Shown piece after piece: positions 6,282-8,754 of a stretch of 8,754 nt of DNA. The notes beneath the pieces are model-generated. The model was not told where the DNA came from and made no database searches. It saw only the letters and a list, made by a program, of their open reading frames with translations. The DNA comes from Myxococcales bacterium UBA5297 (lineage in GTDB: Bacteria > Myxococcota > Myxococcia > Myxococcales > UBA5297). Made by a program: the position numbers and the translations under genes. The DNA lies in contig DHSB01000136.1 in NCBI GenBank assembly GCA_002408385.1, forward strand, positions 1 to 8,754. The letters run 5' to 3'. Each line of letters opens with the position of its first letter. Positions within the stretch are counted from its first letter, which is position 1.

Positions 6282-7181
6282 ATGTGGAACTCGATCCTCG
6301 AAGTCTTCCGGGCCGCGCTCGCCGGTCTACACCAGCTCCTCGAGCCGGTCGCCGGAGTGAACGCGTGGGGCTGGGCGATAGTCGCCTTGACCCTGGCGGT
6401 GCGCATCCTGCTGCTGCCGCTCGCCATCAAGCAGACCCGCAGCATGCGTGCGACGCAGGCGCTCCAACCGAAGATCCGCGCGCTGCAGGACAAGCACCGG
6501 GCGACCCGCGACCTCGCGCGCGCAGACCCCGAGGAGTACCGCCGCCGGCGCGCCAAGCTGAACGAAGAGACGATGGCGCTCTACCGCGCCGAGGGTGTCA
6601 ACCCGGCTTCGGGCTGCCTGCCCCTGCTGCTCCAGTTGCCGATCTTCTTCGCGCTCTTCTCGGTGCTGCGCAGCTACCCGGACCTGCAGGATGCGCCCTT
6701 CTACTTCTTCACCGCGCACGTGCCGGCCGGTGACGTCGGCGCCCGCGGGCTCGGCGCGCTCATCAACCAGTCGGGCTGGCCCGGCTGGCTGCTGGTCGGG
6801 CTGATGGCGGTGACGACCTTCGTCTCGCAGCGCCAGACCATCTCCAGCTCGGCGGCCATGCCCGAGTCGGCGCTCACGCAGCAGAAGGTGATGCTCTACG
6901 TGATGCCTGTCTTCCTCGTCTTCGTCTCCTTGGGCCTGCCGATAGGCGTGATGCTCTACTGGGTCACGACCAACCTCTGGCAGATAGGCCAGCAGGCCAT
7001 CAGCCTGCGCGAAGTGAAGACGCACCCGGGCCTGCCCGACGATCCGCGCCATCCCCATCCGCGCCCCGAGGCGCGGGCCGCGGGCGTGAAGACGACTCCG
7101 CCCAAGCATGCCAAGGGCAAGGCCGCAGAGCCGAAAAAGCCCGCGAAGGGCAAGAAGGCAAAGGGCAAGAAGCGGCGGTAG
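6282..7181 (+). CDS. yidC: YidC/Oxa1-family membrane protein insertase, short form
   Basis: A 299-residue inner-membrane insertase that helps membrane proteins fold and enter the bilayer, alone or with SecYEG. The conserved core is complete: a segment at about 29-50 (GWAIVALTLAVRILLLPL) carrying the groove arginine R41; a charged cytoplasmic helical hairpin at about 51-105 (MRATQALQPKIRALQ, then LNEETMALYRAEGVNP); CLPLLLQLPIFFALFSVLR; and further membrane segments at about 166-184, 200-217 and 218-236 ending MLYWVTTNLWQIGQQ. There is no large periplasmic P1 domain, unlike the Escherichia coli type of about 550 residues. The tail, about 240-299, is hydrophilic and ends in repeated KGK and a KKRR terminus, resembling ribosome-binding tails of Oxa1 and some bacterial YidC proteins. 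The usual rpmH-rnpA-yidD-yidC-jag-mnmE neighbours are absent, so this may be a second copy. Confidence 0.95.
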   Translation: MWNSILEVFRAALAGLHQLLEPVAGVNAWGWAIVALTLAVRILLLPLAIKQTRSMRATQALQPKIRALQDKHRATRDLARADPEEYRRRRAKLNEETMALYRAEGVNPASGCLPLLLQLPIFFALFSVLRSYPDLQDAPFYFFTAHVPAGDVGARGLGALINQSGWPGWLLVGLMAVTTFVSQRQTISSSAAMPESALTQQKVMLYVMPVFLVFVSLGLPIGVMLYWVTTNLWQIGQQAISLREVKTHPGLPDDPRHPHPRPEARAAGVKTTPPKHAKGKAAEPKKPAKGKKAKGKKRR

Positions 7182-7270
7182 CGCCTCGACACTCGCCCGA
7201 CAGGCCCCCTCCACGCCGTCTCGCGCTCGTCATCGGACCAAGCCGCCCCTCTTCGACTGAGATGCCGGTC

Positions 7271-7326
7271 GTAGGTCTGGCCCCCGCGCCCGCCATCAAG
7301 CCGGTCTCGAGCCGGCCCCTACCTAC
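7271..7326. repeat. possible REP-like palindromic element
   Basis: The outer ends GTAGGT (7271-7276) and ACCTAC (7321-7326) are inverted copies. Inside lies GCCGGTCTCGAGCCGGC (7300-7316), a perfect palindrome apart from one extra T. Short palindromic intergenic elements with GTAGG...CCTAC ends and GC-rich cores are common in high-GC genomes. That this is one of them is inference, as only one copy is visible here. Confidence 0.35.
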
Positions 7327-7331
7327 TCCCC

Positions 7332-7408
7332 AGCCCCCTCCCCGTCGGCGGGCCCTCAGGCCGAGTACTCGACGCGAAGATCTTTAGCGCGCCGACGGGG
7401 AGGGGGCT
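7332..7408. repeat. perfect 19-bp inverted repeat with 39-nt centre
   Basis: AGCCCCCTCCCCGTCGGCG (7332-7350) is matched exactly by its reverse complement at 7390-7408. The centre (7351-7389) contains GGCC-CTCA-GGCC and the 10-bp palindrome CGAGTACTCG (7362-7371). The transcript would form a very stable stem about 150 nt after the YidC stop. No T-run follows either arm (TTGTTCC after the right arm), so a classical terminator is doubtful. A repeated palindromic element, a small mobile-element remnant or a processing site are alternatives. Confidence 0.6.
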
Positions 7409-7638
7409 TGTTCCGTGGCAGCTTCGAGCATGAAGACCTGCCCGGAAGAGAGTGACCAGGTCGGCAAGAATCTGAAGCCTGAAGCTTGTCGGCCGCCCCG
7501 ACCTCCGGAGTCGGCCGAGCAGTTCATCGGAGACGGCCGAGCCTCTCGACGAGCTCCCGAGGGGCGGCGATTCCTCATCGTCCCGGGTTGTTCAAGCCGC
7601 ATGAGAGGCGATACTGCTGCGCTCTGCCGAGGCCAGAC

Positions 7639-8427
7639 ATGAACGTCATCCCCGAGAAGTGCCACTTTCACTTCATTGCCCTTCTGCCCGAGCCTGCCGA
7701 GGTCGCGCAGTTTCTCGCGCGGCTCAAGGCCGTTCGGCCAGGCCTCGCGATCGACGGCGAGGGATGGAAGCTCGTCGCCGCGCCGCGGCAGTTCGCGTTC
7801 GCCACGCTGGTCGATGGCCCGTGGTCGTGGCGGGTGGTCGCCGATCTGGGCGAGCTGCCCGGGCTCGCCTGGAGGCCGGGATTCGGCGAGTCGAGGCCGC
7901 CGGCGCATCGGTCGCACGCCTTCGTGTTCCTGTTGTCGGCACCGCAGGGGGCCTCGGGCCTGGACAGAGTCCGTGCGAGCCTCGAGCTGGCCGCAGCCTG
8001 GATCGGAGTCGGAGCCAGCCACCTCGCCTTTCCGTCCGCCGGGACCATCCTCCATCGCAAAGACCTCGAGCCGCTCGAGCCTGCGCGGCTCGGAGCCGAC
8101 TCGGCGAGCAACCTGCTCGTTTCCCTCGTCCTCATGGGCAGGGGCGCCGATGGTCGCACCTGGATCCGGACCCGAGGCCTGGTTCAGTTTGGCCTCGCCG
8201 ACCTTTGCTACGCGTTGCCGGCGATGCCGCAGCCGCCCATCGAGGCCATCGACGCGGCCCGCGTGCTCTTCGGCTCGATAGCGCCGTACCTCATCTCCAA
8301 CGATCGCTCGCTGGAGCCGAGGGAGACGGTGCGGATAGGCGACCGCTCCTGGCGCGTCGGCGACGAGGCGGCGCTCGCGGAGGCGCCGCCGTACTACGGA
8401 GTCCTCCGCACGTTGGAGCGGGTGTAG
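7639..8427 (+). CDS. uncharacterised protein, possibly DUF4261-like
   Basis: A 262-residue soluble protein with no signal peptide or membrane segment. The N-terminal part (FHFIALLPEPAEVAQFLARLKAV, about 10-32) looks like an alpha/beta unit. The middle has HAFVFLLSA at 93-101, then a helix with LELAAAWIGVGASHLAFPSAGTILH at 115-139. The C-terminal part has TRGLVQFGLADL at 178-189 and APYLIS at 215-220, then a closing segment of basic and acidic residues. The order, with a His-led strand, a helix ending in a Gly-rich turn, an 'lH' strand, a TrGL-fG-dl motif and a late yLi helix, resembles DUF4261 proteins from memory; this was not tested. Function is unknown. The ATG at 7639 is chosen because GAGG (7629-7632) lies 6 nt upstream and sequence before it reads as non-coding. 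The deformylase-like lipoprotein gene follows after 68 bp on the same strand, so co-transcription is possible. Confidence 0.75.
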   Translation: MNVIPEKCHFHFIALLPEPAEVAQFLARLKAVRPGLAIDGEGWKLVAAPRQFAFATLVDGPWSWRVVADLGELPGLAWRPGFGESRPPAHRSHAFVFLLSAPQGASGLDRVRASLELAAAWIGVGASHLAFPSAGTILHRKDLEPLEPARLGADSASNLLVSLVLMGRGADGRTWIRTRGLVQFGLADLCYALPAMPQPPIEAIDAARVLFGSIAPYLISNDRSLEPRETVRIGDRSWRVGDEAALAEAPPYYGVLRTLERV

Positions 8428-8495
8428 AGACGGTCGGCCTGTCGGAGGCTCGGCTGTGAGCCTTCGGCCGGACCTTTCACTTGCCGGAGCCGAAG

Positions 8496-8754
8496 ATGCT
8501 CTCTCGTGCCTTTGTCCTCTTCGCCGTCGTCGCCACCGGCTGCGCTGGCGTGCAGCGGCCCGCGCCGCTGGCGCCGACCTCGGGAGCGTCGCTCCCTATC
8601 GTCAAGCTCGACCTCGCCGAACCGGACCCGGGCAGCGTCCTGCGCGGGCGGGCGCGCGTCGTCGATCCCCGCGCCCCCGAGACCGGGCGGCTGGTGGCGG
8701 CGATGCGCGCGACCCTCGAGCAGAGCGGCGGGGGCGGCCTCGCGGCCCCGCAGA
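8496..8754 (+). CDS. peptide deformylase-like lipoprotein (3' end off window)
   Basis: The first 86 residues are visible; the frame is open to the right edge. Residues 1-16 (MLSRAFVLFAVVATGC) form a short lipoprotein signal with a lipobox-like ATG-C and lipidation cysteine C16. A Pro/Ala-rich spacer of about 20 residues follows. From about residue 42 the chain reads EPDPGSVLRGRARVV, then ETGRLVAAMRATLEQSGGGGLAAPQ. This is the N-terminal layout of peptide deformylase (PDPxLRxxAxxV...MxxTM...GVGLAAPQ); residues 79-86, GGGLAAPQ, fit motif 1, GxGxAAxQ. Deformylase normally removes the formyl group from nascent proteins in the cytoplasm with a metal held by a Cys and two His. Those residues (EGCLS and HExxH motifs) lie beyond the edge, so activity cannot be judged. 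An exported deformylase is unusual. The ATG has GGAG (8486-8489) 6 nt upstream. Confidence 0.85.
   Translation, partial: MLSRAFVLFAVVATGCAGVQRPAPLAPTSGASLPIVKLDLAEPDPGSVLRGRARVVDPRAPETGRLVAAMRATLEQSGGGGLAAPQ

Larger units (their letters stand above)
7182..7638. other. 457-bp gene-free stretch with palindromic elements
   Basis: No coding frame here has the look of a real gene on either strand. The first 90 bp after the YidC stop show nothing specific. Two palindromic elements follow at about 7271-7326 and 7332-7408, listed separately. From 7409 to 7638 only short palindromes are seen, such as CTCCGGAG at 7503-7510 and two copies of CGGCCGAG at 7512-7519 and 7534-7541. This last part should contain the promoter of the gene starting at 7639. 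An in-frame ATG at 7486 upstream of that gene is judged not to be its start. Confidence 0.5.

Noticed and set aside
6327..7214. Minus-strand frame of 295 codons
   Set aside because: It is antisense to the clear YidC gene, with low-complexity Arg/His/Glu composition.
7486..7638. N-terminal extension of the 7639 gene to an ATG at 7486
   Set aside because: The extra 51 residues are Arg/Ser/Pro-rich and unlike the rest of the protein; GAGG sits 6 nt before the ATG at 7639.
7384..8055. Minus-strand frame of 223 codons
   Set aside because: It overlaps the 19-bp inverted repeat and the DUF4261-like gene and has Arg/Pro-rich shadow composition and no domain.
1..8754. tRNA, rRNA or CRISPR array
   Set aside because: No T-loop GTTCGA with a paired acceptor stem, no rRNA-like stretch and no regularly spaced 25-40-bp repeats were seen.

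Overview
The window is about 70% GC, densely coded bacterial DNA with no rRNA, tRNA, CRISPR or transposase gene. Lineage cannot be fixed from the sequence. A high-GC environmental bacterium is likely. Tandem zf-TFIIB zinc ribbons, a large radical SAM enzyme with a cobalamin-type N-terminal domain and a lipoprotein would suit Myxococcota or former deltaproteobacterial groups, but the short YidC without a large periplasmic domain is of the kind usual in Gram-positive and actinobacterial lineages. The lineage is therefore left open.

Left to right: (1) the 5' part of a minus-strand gene for a protein with two TFIIB-type zinc ribbons runs off the left edge. (2) A divergent control region with an inverted repeat and a 10-bp direct repeat leads into (3) a 682-residue radical SAM enzyme on the plus strand, with a C-terminal PqqD-like winged-helix region. 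(4) A convergent minus-strand membrane protein follows, built as two units of a transmembrane pair plus a PH-like beta domain. (5) A small conserved-looking protein of unknown function and (6) an NrnA-like DHH/DHHA1 phosphoesterase also lie on the minus strand. (7) Divergent from it is a short-form YidC/Oxa1 membrane insertase with a lysine-rich tail. (8) A 457-bp gene-free stretch holds two palindromic elements, one a perfect 19-bp inverted repeat. (9) A 262-residue protein resembling DUF4261 follows, then (10) the 5' part of a lipoprotein whose mature region is a peptide deformylase N-terminus, cut by the right edge.

The genes do not form an obvious single pathway. YidC (membrane insertion), NrnA-like (nano-RNA/pAp turnover) and the deformylase-like protein belong to separate branches of macromolecule metabolism. 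The most unusual items are the peptide deformylase with a lipoprotein signal, the radical SAM protein with a built-in PqqD-like domain, and degenerate 7-bp tandem repeats of GAG-NNNN type in the same sense immediately at the 3' ends of two different genes. No complete new defence, mobile or biosynthetic system could be demonstrated.
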